64,000 bases of DNA from Kutzneria viridogrisea (GCA_014138725.1 JACJID010000005.1:372001-436000), one strand, 5' to 3'; shown: positions 33,611-42,472, counted from the first letter of the stretch. The notes: a model not told the origin generated them from the sequence alone. Made by a program: numbers and translations.

Positions 33611-33620
33611 CGCTCGTGGC

Positions 33621-33762
33621 GTGAAGGTGGCTTTCACTGCGCTGGACGCAGTGAAGGGCACTTTCGCTGCATCGGCGGCGCCGTGGGCGGGGTGCGCATG
33701 CCGTGAAGGTGCCGTTCGGGACGTTGGGCGTCACGAAGGTGGCCTTCGGGATGTTGGCGGCG
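33621..33762 (+). repeat. 30-bp-period intergenic repeat units
   Basis: Units opening GTGAAGG or ACGAAGG start at 33621, 33651, 33703 and 33733, two pairs each with an exact 30-bp period. Typical units are GTGAAGGTGGCTTTC and GTGAAGGTGCCGTTCGGGAC. Short open frames here (MKVAF..., MKVPF...) are probably by-products of the repeat. Confidence 0.6.
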
Positions 33763-34109
33763 TCGCCCAGCCAGGGGCCAGCGCGGTGTGCCGACCGCCG
33801 TGACCTGCGCACCGTTCGGGCTGGGGGTCCGAGCGGTGGCGCCGAGGACGTCCCCGATGCCATTGCGGTGTCGGGGATGTCTCATTTCTGGTAATTTCTG
33901 AGCAGAACAAGCCCACGTGGTCCGCTGTGGTCTGAACCAATGCGTATTCGGAAACGATTCCGGAGTGATCTGCGCTACACAATGGAAGCGCTCCCACGCC
34001 TGCTGAAATAGGCCGTTTGCGTGCTCGAAAAGAGTGCTGAATCGATTCCTTGATCGCTTATGTGAGGGAGCCGACAGGTCAGCTGGCGGCTACCTGCGCG
34101 TAACCCGGC
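33763..34109. other. Gene-free, relatively AT-rich region upstream of pckG
   Basis: No convincing coding sequence was found. It contains a CebR-like palindrome (33983-33996), an imperfect palindrome CGGAA-ACGA-TTCCG around 33950-33964, and AT-rich DNA unlike its surroundings. It may be a distal control region for pckG or the scar of a deleted gene. Confidence 0.5.
33983..33996. promoter_or_regulatory. LacI/CebR-like operator (one mismatch)
   Basis: TGGAAGCGCTCCCA differs at one base from the TGGGAGCGCTCCCA site of the Streptomyces cellobiose repressor CebR. It lies about 115 bp upstream of the putative pckG -10. Confidence 0.4.
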
Positions 34110-34158
34110 TAATCTCGGGGCATCCCCAAACATCGCACGCCCGGCCTCACCGGGCGTG
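34110..34158 (+). promoter_or_regulatory. pckG: Putative pckG promoter and leader hairpin
   Basis: TAATCT (34110-34115) is a good TAnnnT -10. Just downstream, CACGCCCGG (34136-34144) and CCGGGCGTG (34150-34158) make a 9-bp hairpin with a 5-nt loop in what would be a leader of about 140 nt. Confidence 0.4.
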
Positions 34159-34260
34159 TTCCACATTTGTTACGCCAGGACGCCGTCGTCGCACCAGGAC
34201 AGCGGCGTCCCGGCGCTTCGCTCACGGCCCCGTGTCCGCGAAGTCAAGGCAGGAGACGAG

Positions 34261-36072
34261 ATGACTGCAGTGACCATCCCCGGTCTCGATCAGGCACCGA
34301 CCACGCACGCACGCCTCCTGACCTGGGTCCAGGAGGTCGCCGAGCTGACCACCCCCAACGAGGTCGTCTGGGTCGACGGCTCCGAGGAGGAGTCGGCCAG
34401 GATCAACGCCAAACTGGTCGCCGCGGGCACCTTCGTGCCGCTGAAGAAGAAGCCGAACTCGTTCTGGTGCGCCTCGGACCCGTCCGACGTCGCGCGCGTC
34501 GAGGAGCGGACCTTCATCTGCTCGGTCGACCCCGCTGACTGCGGGCCGACCAACAACTGGATGCAGCCGGCCGAGATGAAGGCCATCATGACCGAGCTGT
34601 ACCGGGGCTGTATGCGCGGTCGCACGATGTACGTCATTCCGTTCTGCATGGGCCCGCTTGAGGCCGAGAGCCCCATGCTGGGTGTCGAGATCACCGATTC
34701 CGAATACGTGGTCGCCTCCATGCGGATCATGACCCGCATGGGCGCCAAGGCGCTGGCGAAGTTCGGCGAGGACGCCGATTTCGTGCCCGCGCTGCACTCG
34801 GTGGGCGCTCCGCTGGAGCCGGGTCAGGCCGACGTCGCGTGGCCCTGCAACGAAACCAAGTACATCACGCAGTTCCCCGAGGAGCGCGCGATCTGGTCCT
34901 TCGGCTCCGGCTACGGCGGCAACGCCCTGCTGGGCAAGAAGTGCTACTCGCTGCGCATCGCCTCGGCCAAGGCCCGTGACGAGGGCTGGCTGGCCGAGCA
35001 CATGCTGATCCTCAAGCTCACCTCGCCGGAGAACAAGGTCCACTACATCGCGGCGGCCTTCCCCAGCGCCTGCGGCAAGACCAACCTGGCAATGCTGGAG
35101 CCGACCATCCCGGGGTGGAAGGTCGAGACCCTGGGCGACGACATCGCCTGGATGCGCTTCGGCGAGGACGGCCGCCTCTACGCGGTCAACCCGGAGTTCG
35201 GCTTCTTCGGCGTGGCGCCGGGCACCGACTACCACACCAACCCGAACGCGATGCGCACGATCGAGCGGGGCAACTCCCTGTTCACCAACGTGGCGCTGAC
35301 CGACGACGGTGACATCTGGTGGGAGGGCATGGGCGAGCCCCCGGCCCACCTCACCTCCTGGAAGAAGCAGGACTGGACCCCGGACTCGGGCGAGCTGTCC
35401 TCGCACCCGAACTCGCGCTACTGCACGCCGATGTCGCAGTGCCCGATCCTGGCCCCGGAGTGGGACGACCCCAAGGGCGTGCCGATCTCCGCGATCTTCT
35501 TCGGCGGCCGTCGCGCCACCACGGTCCCGCTGGTGACCGAGTCCCGCGACTGGCAGCACGGCGTGTTCATGGGCGCCACGCTGTCCTCGGAGACCACCGC
35601 CGCCGCGGTCGGCCAGGTCGGCGTCGTGCGCCGCGACCCGATGGCCATGCTGCCGTTCATCGGCTACCACGCCGGTGACTACTTCCAGCACTGGATCGAC
35701 ATGGGCAAGAACGCGAACGCGGAGAAGCTGCCCAAGATCTTCTACGTGAACTGGTTCCGCCGTGGCGAGGACAAGCGCTTCCTGTGGCCCGGGTTCGGTG
35801 AGAACTCGCGCGTGCTGAAGTGGGCCATCGAGCGCATCGAGGGCAAGGCCAGCGCGCAGGAGACCGCGATCGGCCACGTGCCCGCGCCGGAGAGCCTGGA
35901 CCTGTCCGGGCTGGACGCCCCGGTGGCGGACATCGAGGCGGCGCTGGAGTTCGACGCGCAGGAGTGGCGTGCCGAGCTGCCGCTGATCGAGGAGTGGTTC
36001 ACCAAGATCGGCGACAAGCTGCCCACCTCGCTGCGTGACGAGTTCGAGGCGCTCAAGCAGCGCTTGGGCTGA
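34261..36072 (+). CDS. pckG: Phosphoenolpyruvate carboxykinase (GTP)
   Basis: A 603-residue GTP-dependent PEPCK, which converts oxaloacetate and GTP to PEP, CO2 and GDP for gluconeogenesis. The P-loop [12 protein letters not shown] is near residue 270, the substrate region includes [10 protein letters not shown] and [19 protein letters not shown], and the nucleotide-binding part [13 protein letters not shown] follows. Length equals that of the mycobacterial enzyme (about 606). The ATG at 34261 follows AGGAGA. Single gene with its own terminator; the long upstream region suggests carbon-source control. Confidence 0.97.
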   Translation: MTAVTIPGLDQAPTTHARLLTWVQEVAELTTPNEVVWVDGSEEESARINAKLVAAGTFVPLKKKPNSFWCASDPSDVARVEERTFICSVDPADCGPTNNWMQPAEMKAIMTELYRGCMRGRTMYVIPFCMGPLEAESPMLGVEITDSEYVVASMRIMTRMGAKALAKFGEDADFVPALHSVGAPLEPGQADVAWPCNETKYITQFPEERAIWSFGSGYGGNALLGKKCYSLRIASAKARDEGWLAEHMLILKLTSPENKVHYIAAAFPSACGKTNLAMLEPTIPGWKVETLGDDIAWMRFGEDGRLYAVNPEFGFFGVAPGTDYHTNPNAMRTIERGNSLFTNVALTDDGDIWWEGMGEPPAHLTSWKKQDWTPDSGELSSHPNSRYCTPMSQCPILAPEWDDPKGVPISAIFFGGRRATTVPLVTESRDWQHGVFMGATLSSETTAAAVGQVGVVRRDPMAMLPFIGYHAGDYFQHWIDMGKNANAEKLPKIFYVNWFRRGEDKRFLWPGFGENSRVLKWAIERIEGKASAQETAIGHVPAPESLDLSGLDAPVADIEAALEFDAQEWRAELPLIEEWFTKIGDKLPTSLRDEFEALKQRLG

Positions 36073-36085
36073 TCACCCGCCCACG

Positions 36086-36121
36086 AGAACCCCGGTGGCC
36101 AACGGCGTCCACCGGGGTTCT
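36086..36121 (+). terminator. pckG: Terminator hairpin after pckG
   Basis: A perfect 13-bp stem (AGAACCCCGGTGG and its complement) with a 10-nt loop, 13 nt past the stop and ending in TT. Confidence 0.85.
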
Positions 36122-36127
36122 TGGCGT

Positions 36128-36133
36128 TAGGGT
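36128..36133 (+). promoter_or_regulatory. -10 element of a leaderless promoter for the ABC ATPase at 36142
   Basis: TAGGGT lies 8 nt before the ATG at 36142 and only 6 nt beyond the pckG terminator; no ribosome-binding site is present. Confidence 0.5.
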
Positions 36134-36141
36134 GCCGGTTC

Positions 36142-36750
36142 ATGGGGGTATCGGCGAACAACCTCGGCGTGCGCGCCGGTGAGGACTGGCTGTTCCGCGA
36201 GCTGGACCTGGCCGTGGCCGAGGGCGAGTGCCTGGCGCTGACCGGCTCGAACGGCTCGGGCAAGTCCACGCTGCTGCGCTGCCTGTACGGCACGCAGCGG
36301 CCCACCGAGGGGCAGGTCCGGATCTTCGGCCAGGCCCCGGACGAGCGGGTCCCGGAGTTCCGGCGGCTGGCCTCGGTGCTGATGGACGACTCCGCCCTGT
36401 TCGACGAGCTGAGCCCGCGCCAGCACCTGGAGTTGCTGACCCGCTCCTTCCCCGGATCTCCCGAGGCCGACCAGGAGCTGTTCGCCACCGCGGGCCTCGA
36501 TGCGCGGATGGACGTACCGGCGGGCAAGCTCTCCGCGGGGCAGCGCAGGCGACTCCTCCTGCTCGGGGCCATCGCGCGGCCCCACCAGTTGCTGCTGCTG
36601 GACGAGCCGGAGCGGGCGCTGGACGCGGCGGGCCGTGAGTGGCTGGTGGAGCTGGTCCGCGCGGCCAAGTCGCGGGGTGCGGTCGTGGTCGTCGCCAGCC
36701 ACCACCTCGCGCTGGTCGAGGACGTCGCGGACTGGACCGTCGACCTGTGA
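36142..36750 (+). CDS. Small ABC transporter ATP-binding protein
   Basis: A 202-residue stripped-down ATPase. Walker A is GSNGSGKST near 36, a shortened signature LSAGQRRRLLLL, Walker B QLLLLDEPERALDAAG and an H-loop ASHHL. Compact subunits of this kind pair with membrane proteins in export modules. The ATG at 36142 is preferred over an upstream in-frame ATG at 36121 because of the TAGGGT spacing. Overlaps the next gene by GTGA. Confidence 0.9.
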   Translation: MGVSANNLGVRAGEDWLFRELDLAVAEGECLALTGSNGSGKSTLLRCLYGTQRPTEGQVRIFGQAPDERVPEFRRLASVLMDDSALFDELSPRQHLELLTRSFPGSPEADQELFATAGLDARMDVPAGKLSAGQRRRLLLLGAIARPHQLLLLDEPERALDAAGREWLVELVRAAKSRGAVVVVASHHLALVEDVADWTVDL

Positions 36751-38048
36751 AGACCTTGCTGCGCAACGTCATCCTGGGCGAGTGGCTGGTCGGCTACCTG
36801 ATGGTGATCGGCCTGCTCTGCACCCCGTTCTTCCAGACCGACAGCTGGCGGCACACCGTGCTGGGCAGCCTGCCCGCGCAGCCAACGGCCGGGGTCGCCG
36901 TGCTCTGCCTGGCACTGGCCCTGGGCTGGCGGTCCCTGCTGCGCCGCGACTTCGTCTGGCTCGGACCGGCCCGCCTGACCTGGGACGACTTCGGCCCCGG
37001 CCGGGTGCGGACGATGAACCGCCGACTGCTGGGCGGCTGGGCCCTGCGGCTGCTGGTCGTGGCCTACGTGACGGCCGTGACGGCACAGGTGCACGGCTGG
37101 CGGCCCGAGTTCGTGCCGGTGGGCTGTGCCCTGCTGGCCGTCACCGCCGCGCTCACCCTGCTGGCCGCCCGCCGGGCCGCCCCGGCCCCGGTGCGCTGGG
37201 CCGAGCAGGCCGTGCCGCTGCTGTTCGCCGCGGCCCCGCTCGCCGTGCTGCCCGCCTGGTGGGGCCTGACCGCGGCGGTGACGCTGGCCGCACTGGTGCT
37301 GGTCTTCGTGCCCGGCCGGTCGGCCGCGGCCAGTGCGGGACGGGTCGACCTGCTCGAAGGCTGGAACTCCCGGGTCCTGCGCCAGGTGTCGGTCGCCTTC
37401 ATGGACGTCATGGCGCTGCTGCCACCGGGACGGCCACTGCCGTTCCCGCGCTCGCTGAGCGGCCGGTTCGTGGTGCTGCGCTTCGTACTGCTCGGTGTGC
37501 TGTCCCGCGCCCGCTACCTGACCCTGACCGGCCTGCTCGCGCTGGCCGTGGTCATGCTGCCGCACGTCCTGCCCGCCACCGGCGCGGTGTGGTGGCTCGG
37601 GCTCGGCGCGTTCTTCGCCACCATCCCGTACGCCGCCGCGCTGAGCGAGCTGAGCCGGGTGCCCGGCCTGCGCCGCTGGCTGGGCTGCACCGACATGGAG
37701 CTGCGCGTCACGGCTGTCTGCGTGCTGCTGGTGATCACCATCGCGTGGTGGGCGGTGACCGGGTTCGCCTTCGGCTGGACGTTGAGCGGGCTGCTCGTCT
37801 CGGCGCTGGCCGCTGCCGCCGTGGTCCGCACGGTGACCAAGCCGATGCTGGACTTCGACAAGCTCGGCGAGGTGGCGGTGCCGGGCATGACGGTCGCGCC
37901 GGTCGGGCTCATCGCGCAGCTGGCCACCGGCCTGGACGTGCTGGTGGGCGGCGCGGCCGTGCTCCAGTTCCTGCCGATGTCGGCGATCACCGTGCTGGCC
38001 GTGGCCGGACTGTTCGGCTTCGCGGTATGGCGTCGCCCACATGAGTGA
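36747..38048 (+). CDS. Polytopic membrane protein partnered with the small ABC ATPase
   Basis: A 433-residue protein with roughly ten hydrophobic helices and short loops, no signal peptide, and a C-terminal RRPHE. It has no soluble domain of its own and is translationally coupled to the ATPase (GTGA), so it is most likely the membrane subunit of the same ABC exporter. Sequence motifs of known permease families were not recognised; substrate unknown. Confidence 0.78.
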   Translation: MKTLLRNVILGEWLVGYLMVIGLLCTPFFQTDSWRHTVLGSLPAQPTAGVAVLCLALALGWRSLLRRDFVWLGPARLTWDDFGPGRVRTMNRRLLGGWALRLLVVAYVTAVTAQVHGWRPEFVPVGCALLAVTAALTLLAARRAAPAPVRWAEQAVPLLFAAAPLAVLPAWWGLTAAVTLAALVLVFVPGRSAAASAGRVDLLEGWNSRVLRQVSVAFMDVMALLPPGRPLPFPRSLSGRFVVLRFVLLGVLSRARYLTLTGLLALAVVMLPHVLPATGAVWWLGLGAFFATIPYAAALSELSRVPGLRRWLGCTDMELRVTAVCVLLVITIAWWAVTGFAFGWTLSGLLVSALAAAAVVRTVTKPMLDFDKLGEVAVPGMTVAPVGLIAQLATGLDVLVGGAAVLQFLPMSAITVLAVAGLFGFAVWRRPHE

Positions 38049-38101
38049 GCAACCGACTGGCCGCGTGCGGCGTCTTCTGTGGTGAGACGAGGAGGTGTGG
38101 C

Positions 38102-38275
38102 GTGATATTCGCGGCATTGGCGATGCTGGTGCTGGCGGCGATCGCCCTTCCCATGGCCATCGTGGCGCTGGCCAGAACAGCCCCCAAACCTGAGCAGCCT
38201 GCCGAGCAGGGTGCTGGCGTGACGGTGCCGTTGGGGACCAGTGACGTCCCCAACGGCACGGTCGAGACGAACTAG
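38102..38275 (+). CDS. Predicted 57-residue single-span membrane protein
   Basis: GTG at 38102 follows a strong GAGGAGGT. The first 24 residues are a hydrophobic helix (MIFAALAMLVLAAIALPMAI), and the rest is a Pro/Gln/Thr-rich tail. The tail is encoded by a long inverted repeat (38225-38259), so it may have been built from a terminator-like repeat. Its stop codon overlaps the stop of the convergent peptidase gene in CTAG. No known family. Confidence 0.5.
   Translation: MIFAALAMLVLAAIALPMAIVALARTAPKPEQPAEQGAGVTVPLGTSDVPNGTVETN
38225..38259. terminator. 14-bp-stem hairpin inside the 3' end of the small membrane gene
   Basis: GTGCCGTTGGGGAC (38225-38238) and its complement (38246-38259) flank a 7-nt loop, 13 nt from the shared convergent stops. 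It can end transcription in both directions and resembles the GTGCCGTTCGGGAC unit of the 33703 repeat. Confidence 0.65.
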
Positions 38276-39915
38276 CGGGGCAGCGACCCCGCCGCCTCGC
38301 GGTAGGCGGCGACCTGGTCCAGCCCGGCGCGCTGGGCCGGTGCCGCGGCCGTCGGCGGTGCGGGCAGCGGCACCCCGCCGCAGGTCAGGTCTCCGGCGGG
38401 CACCTTGCCGTCCACCAGGAACGCCTCCACGACCGTGTCCACACACGTGTTGCCGCTGAGCGCGTAGACCCCGTGGTCACCCTGGTCGGTGGCGGTGAGC
38501 AGGCGCGAGTTGGCGAACGCCCGGTGCGCCAGCACGGCACCCTCGTACGGGGTGGCCGGGTCATGCGTGTCCTGCACCATCAGCACCGGGGGCACGCCCT
38601 TGCCGGTGGGCCTGCGCAGGTCCAGCTTCGGCCGGTCCCAGGACAGGCAGGGCTGGCTGAGCGTGCCCCAGCCGACCAGCGGGTACTTGCGGCCCTGCTC
38701 GGCGGAGTCGCGGATCAGCGAGTCGCGGTTGCCGTGCCACGGGGTGTCGTTGCACAGGATCGCGGTGAACGTGGACATGAACGAGTCCGCGGCGGCCACC
38801 GGCCGCAGCCCGCCCGGCTTCGCGGCCCGCAGCGCGTCAGCGACCACGGAGGCGGCAGCCGCGTCACCCGGCTTGTCGGCGACCGCCCGCACGGCGATGA
38901 GCGACTTGGCTAGCCCGTCGAACTTCCGGCCCGCGTACAGGGCGTTGACGATCAGGCCGTCCAACGCCACTGGTCCGACCTTGGTCCCGTTCACGGTAAC
39001 CGGGTTCGCGGCCAGCTTGGCGCGCAGCGACTCGTAGGTCTGCCGGGCCGCTTCGGGCGTGGCGCCGAGGTGGTAGGTCGAGTCGTAGCGGGCCAGCCAG
39101 GGCAGCAGGTCCTCGCGGAAGCGGCGCTCGAAGCCCAGCGGCTGCCAGTTGAACGACTCCTGCCAGGGCGCGGTGAACTCGGTGTTCGAGTCCAGCACGA
39201 ACTTGTCCACCCGCTGCGGGAAGTAGGTGGCGTAGTAGGCGCCCAGCCAGGTGCCGCCGGAGTAGCCGATCCAGTCGATCTTGTCCCGGCCGAGCAGGGC
39301 GCGCAGCAGGTCCAGGTCGCGCACGGTCTGCTCGGTGTTCACGAACTCGTTCAGGTCCCCGCCCTTGACCTGGCAGTACTCGGCGGTCAGCTCGGCCGAG
39401 TCCAGGATCAGGTCCACGTTGCCCTTGCTCCGGTCCCGCGGATCCAGGTCGGCGCCGATGTCCAGGCCGCCGCCGCAGGTCAGGCTGGTGCTGTCCCCGG
39501 TGCCCCGCACGTCGAAGCCGACCAGGTCCAGGTTGTCCACCAGCTTGGACCGGCCCAGGAAGCTCAGCGGCAGGGTCCGTCCCGGTGCGCCGGGCCCGCC
39601 CGGATTGAGCAGCACGCTGCCCTGCGCCACCTTGTTCTGGGCCGGGCGCAGCCTGCTCACCGCGATGGTCAGATCCACCCCGTCGCCGGGGCTGTTCCAG
39701 TTTCGCGGGGTGCGGAAGGACCCGCACTCCAGCCGCTCGGCACCCGGTGGCAGACCGGGCGGCACCTTGCCCGGTGCGAAGCAGGGCTTCCAGTCGATCG
39801 TCTGGTTCAGGTAGGCCGAGGGCACGCCCCCGGGCGCGGCACCCGCGGCGGGCGCGGCGAGCAGCGCGGCCCCGGTCGCCGCCGCGAGCGCCGCGGCCAA
39901 CATCGTCTTACGCAC
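38272..39915 (-). CDS. Secreted tripeptidyl aminopeptidase-like alpha/beta hydrolase (S33, TAP type)
   Basis: A 547-residue secreted peptidase that removes N-terminal peptides from proteins. Signal peptide (1-26, ending APAAGAAP), then the S33 fold: LNPGGPGAPGR (oxyanion region), GFDVRGTGDS, nucleophile WIGYSGGTWLGAYYA, Asp in VQDTHDPATPYEGA and His in TDQGDHGVYA, plus a C-terminal TAP-like domain with conserved Cys. The GTG at 39915 follows GAGGGGG with 8-nt spacing; that site lies in a hairpin arm. Works with the M4 peptidases nearby in extracellular protein breakdown. Confidence 0.93.
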   Translation of the reverse strand: MRKTMLAAALAAATGAALLAAPAAGAAPGGVPSAYLNQTIDWKPCFAPGKVPPGLPPGAERLECGSFRTPRNWNSPGDGVDLTIAVSRLRPAQNKVAQGSVLLNPGGPGAPGRTLPLSFLGRSKLVDNLDLVGFDVRGTGDSTSLTCGGGLDIGADLDPRDRSKGNVDLILDSAELTAEYCQVKGGDLNEFVNTEQTVRDLDLLRALLGRDKIDWIGYSGGTWLGAYYATYFPQRVDKFVLDSNTEFTAPWQESFNWQPLGFERRFREDLLPWLARYDSTYHLGATPEAARQTYESLRAKLAANPVTVNGTKVGPVALDGLIVNALYAGRKFDGLAKSLIAVRAVADKPGDAAAASVVADALRAAKPGGLRPVAAADSFMSTFTAILCNDTPWHGNRDSLIRDSAEQGRKYPLVGWGTLSQPCLSWDRPKLDLRRPTGKGVPPVLMVQDTHDPATPYEGAVLAHRAFANSRLLTATDQGDHGVYALSGNTCVDTVVEAFLVDGKVPAGDLTCGGVPLPAPPTAAAPAQRAGLDQVAAYREAAGSLPR

Positions 39916-39924
39916 GTGCGGATC

Positions 39925-39976
39925 CCCCTCGTGCACGAAGAGATGGACGGGTCCACCTCATCGCGTGCACGAGGGG
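39925..39976 (-). promoter_or_regulatory. 13-bp hairpin covering the ribosome-binding site of the S33 peptidase
   Basis: On the minus strand, CCCCTCGTGCACG (39976-39964) pairs perfectly with CGTGCACGAGGGG (39937-39925) over a 26-nt loop. The second arm contains the GAGGGG ribosome-binding site of the 39915 start. It lies 25 nt past the stop of the upstream gene (40002), so it could also be that gene's terminator. Confidence 0.6.
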
Positions 39977-40001
39977 CCGCGCGAGAGCCGATCGTCGGGT
40001 T

Positions 40002-40937
40002 TCAGGTGGGCAGCGGGCCGGTACCGATCCCGCGCAGCCTGCCGTTCACGGTCCGTTCCGACTCGGCGTAGCAGATCAGGTTGGTGAAGCCCTGCGACCA
40101 GGCCTGCCGGGTGTCCGGCGCGCGCCAAGTGAAGGTCACGTCCGCGCGGTTGGTGGCGCCGAGGTAGTTGATCAGCTCCTTGCCGCACCGGTCGCGGGCG
40201 ATGGCGTTGATCTGCTCGGTGGGCGGCATCGGGTCGGTGGACCGGCCCAGGGACTGCACGTCGGGCATGGCCTCCCCCAGGTGCGGGCCGTCGCAGCGGC
40301 CGAAGCGCAACTGCTGGTCGCGGGAGGGGGAGCTGACGGTGCAGGTCTGGTACTTGCCGAAGCCCGAACCGGCCAGCCCGTTGTGGATCGACCCGGCCAC
40401 GGTGGTCGGGTTGCCCACGGAGTCCACCTGGGTCACCGCGCAGACCAGCCAGCGCCTACCCGCGGCCCAGTCCTGCTGCTGCGGCCAGAACGCCCAGGCC
40501 TGCACGCTGGTGGCGTCGGCGTCCTTGCTGCCCACGTAGTCGCCCAGCGCCGTGCGGCAGCGGGGCAGCGCCTCGCGGGTCAGCGTGCTGTCGTCGGGCA
40601 TGCTGCTGGGCAGCCCCGCGGGCAGCTCGCTGACCAGGGTGATCTCGCCCTGGTGCGGGTTGGTGCAGGGCACGGTCTGCCGGGTGGCGTCGATGCACTG
40701 CCCGACCGACGGCAGCACGCTGCCCGAACCGACCGACACGCTGTCGTTGCGCGGGGCGGGCACCGGCAGCGCGCCGGAACTGTTCACCGGGGAACTCGGC
40801 GCGGGTGGAGCGGCGGCTGGCAGGTCGAGCGCGGGTCTCGCGCAGGCACTGGTCGCGCCGGCTACCGCCAGCACCAGCACTGCCTGCCACCCGCGCCGCA
40901 CTATGCGCCTCCTCGCCGTCGCCTGTTCAGCGTCCAT
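40002..40937 (-). CDS. Septum-formation-family membrane-anchored protein
   Basis: A 312-residue protein with a basic N-terminus (RRRIVRRGWQ), one hydrophobic segment ending AGATSACARP (signal or anchor; the Cys context only weakly resembles a lipobox), and a Pro/Ser linker. The exported part has two similar halves with VLPSVGQCIDATRQTVPC and conserved Cys pairs typical of the septum formation (PF13845-type) family of actinobacteria. The ATG at 40937 follows GGGGGA and a TACGGT -10; an ATG at 40982 is upstream of that promoter. Role in septation is from family naming only. Confidence 0.78.
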   Translation of the reverse strand: MDAEQATARRRIVRRGWQAVLVLAVAGATSACARPALDLPAAAPPAPSSPVNSSGALPVPAPRNDSVSVGSGSVLPSVGQCIDATRQTVPCTNPHQGEITLVSELPAGLPSSMPDDSTLTREALPRCRTALGDYVGSKDADATSVQAWAFWPQQQDWAAGRRWLVCAVTQVDSVGNPTTVAGSIHNGLAGSGFGKYQTCTVSSPSRDQQLRFGRCDGPHLGEAMPDVQSLGRSTDPMPPTEQINAIARDRCGKELINYLGATNRADVTFTWRAPDTRQAWSQGFTNLICYAESERTVNGRLRGIGTGPLPT

Positions 40938-41001
40938 TCGGTCCCCCGGTGGCTCGACCGTACCGGCTATCGGTGACGCCATCCTGGCAAGAAGCTGAAG
41001 G

Positions 41002-41034
41002 TGGCCCCTGCCGAACAGGAGTCGGCAGGGGCCA
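41002..41034 (-). terminator. Terminator hairpin after the C15-like gene
   Basis: A perfect 13-bp stem (TGGCCCCTGCCGA and its complement) with a 7-nt loop, 20 nt past the stop at 41055. Confidence 0.8.
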
Positions 41035-41054
41035 GTTGGATACGAAATCCCAGG

Positions 41055-42359
41055 TCAGGACAGTGCGGATGCCGCGGCGTTCACGAGTGCGACCGTCTGG
41101 TCGGCAATGGCCTTGCGGCGTGCCTCGAAGGCCGGGTCGGTCACCGCGGTCGGGCTCGAGGGCTCACCGAGCACCGGGGTGTGCAGGTGGCCGCCGGGCA
41201 CCTCGGTGGCGCCCAGGCCCACCCGGATCCGGTTCGAGCGGTACATGCTCTCGTTGGACAGGTAGTCCCCGCCGCTGCCCTGGGCGGCGACCTCCCCCGG
41301 CCGCGGGGCGTCGCTGCGGCACTGCGCGGTGCCGGTGCCCGGGTGCGAGCTGTCCGGCCACACGCAGAACACCTGGTCGTAGTTGACCGGGTAGCCGCCG
41401 GTGCTCGCGGAGATCATCTGCTGGTACGGCAGGGTGGTCTCGATGAACTGAAGCGCGGGCTGCGGCCAGCCGGTCGCGGCGGGCACCGGCCCGGTGATGC
41501 TGACCCGGTTGTTGTCCGGGTAACCGCCGCGCCAGTCGCCCGCCCAGCGCTCGATGTCGAACTTGCCCGGCCTGCCCTGGCTCAGGGTCATGATCAGGTC
41601 GGGCCGGTGCGCACGGTCGCGCAGCGCGGTGCCGTAGGCGGCCTCCACGATGCCCTGGTCGAAATAGCCCCACACCACCGGGAAGGACACGGCCTGCACC
41701 ACGGCCTTGCCCTGCGGGGTGTCGAGCACCCGGCCGTCCAGTTGCAGGGCGGAGGCGCCCGCCGGGTTGGAGATCCGCACCCCGGTGCCGTCCAGTTGGA
41801 ACGGGTCGAACCCGCTGACCAGCACCCGCTTGACCCCGTCCGGGTAGCGCACCGAGTCCAGGCCGCGCGAGCCGTGGTCCAGCGAGGTCAGCAGCTCGGT
41901 GCGGGTCCGCGCGTCCAGCGCGAACCGGGGCGTCCACTCGCGCAGTGCCTTGCTCAGCTGCAACCGGGCCCAGTACAGCGGCCGGTCGTCGTAGCGGTCC
42001 GAGGTGCCCAGGTCGGGGCGGCGGCCCTGGGCCCGGTCCACCGCGGTGCGCCACAGTTCGGTGCCGGTGGAGGCCACCAGCGCTCTGGCGTCGCCAACCG
42101 AGCGAGCGGAGCACAGCCTGGTCGTGAACCCGCTGACCAGCGGGTCCAGGCCCGCGTCGGTGACCAGCTTGGGCCCGACCGCGGGGCCGCCGGCGGGCAG
42201 GGTCGCCGTCAGCCGCTGCTCCTCAACCGTCAGCGGCGCGTTCGCGTCGTAGCAGGTGGAGGCCGGGGCCGCCTGGGCGAAACCCGGGACGGCGGCCAGC
42301 ATCGGGACCGCCGCCAGCAGGGGTACCAGGGCTCGCAGGGTGCTGCGAGTTCGACTCAC
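41055..42359 (-). CDS. Secreted pyroglutamyl-peptidase (C15)-like protein
   Basis: A 434-residue secreted protein. Signal peptide of about 30 residues (ALVPLLAAVPMLAAVPGFAQA), an N-terminal region of about 150 residues of unknown type, then a domain with the C15 hallmark VLVSGFDPFQLDG followed by ISNPAGASAL. In canonical enzymes the catalytic Cys lies in an AGTYVCN segment; here the matching stretch is STGGYPVNYDQVF and the Cys appears replaced. It may be inactive or use another residue. The GTG at 42359 follows GGAG; upstream starts are rejected since the signal peptide begins here. Divergent from the M4 gene. Confidence 0.75.
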   Translation of the reverse strand: MSRTRSTLRALVPLLAAVPMLAAVPGFAQAAPASTCYDANAPLTVEEQRLTATLPAGGPAVGPKLVTDAGLDPLVSGFTTRLCSARSVGDARALVASTGTELWRTAVDRAQGRRPDLGTSDRYDDRPLYWARLQLSKALREWTPRFALDARTRTELLTSLDHGSRGLDSVRYPDGVKRVLVSGFDPFQLDGTGVRISNPAGASALQLDGRVLDTPQGKAVVQAVSFPVVWGYFDQGIVEAAYGTALRDRAHRPDLIMTLSQGRPGKFDIERWAGDWRGGYPDNNRVSITGPVPAATGWPQPALQFIETTLPYQQMISASTGGYPVNYDQVFCVWPDSSHPGTGTAQCRSDAPRPGEVAAQGSGGDYLSNESMYRSNRIRVGLGATEVPGGHLHTPVLGEPSSPTAVTDPAFEARRKAIADQTVALVNAAASALS

Positions 42360-42472
42360 AGTGAGCTCCGTTCGAGTCATGTGTGATTGGTTCAGACCTT
42401 GAACGAGTCTCACCCATCCGTGCGTAAAGCAACACAACAGGTGACCAAGACCTTGCACGGAGGGGTGTCCAC

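Noticed and set aside
33621-33803. A short peptide gene reading MKVAFTALDAVKG
   Set aside because: The frame is produced by the 30-bp repeat, has no ribosome-binding site and runs into unrelated sequence.
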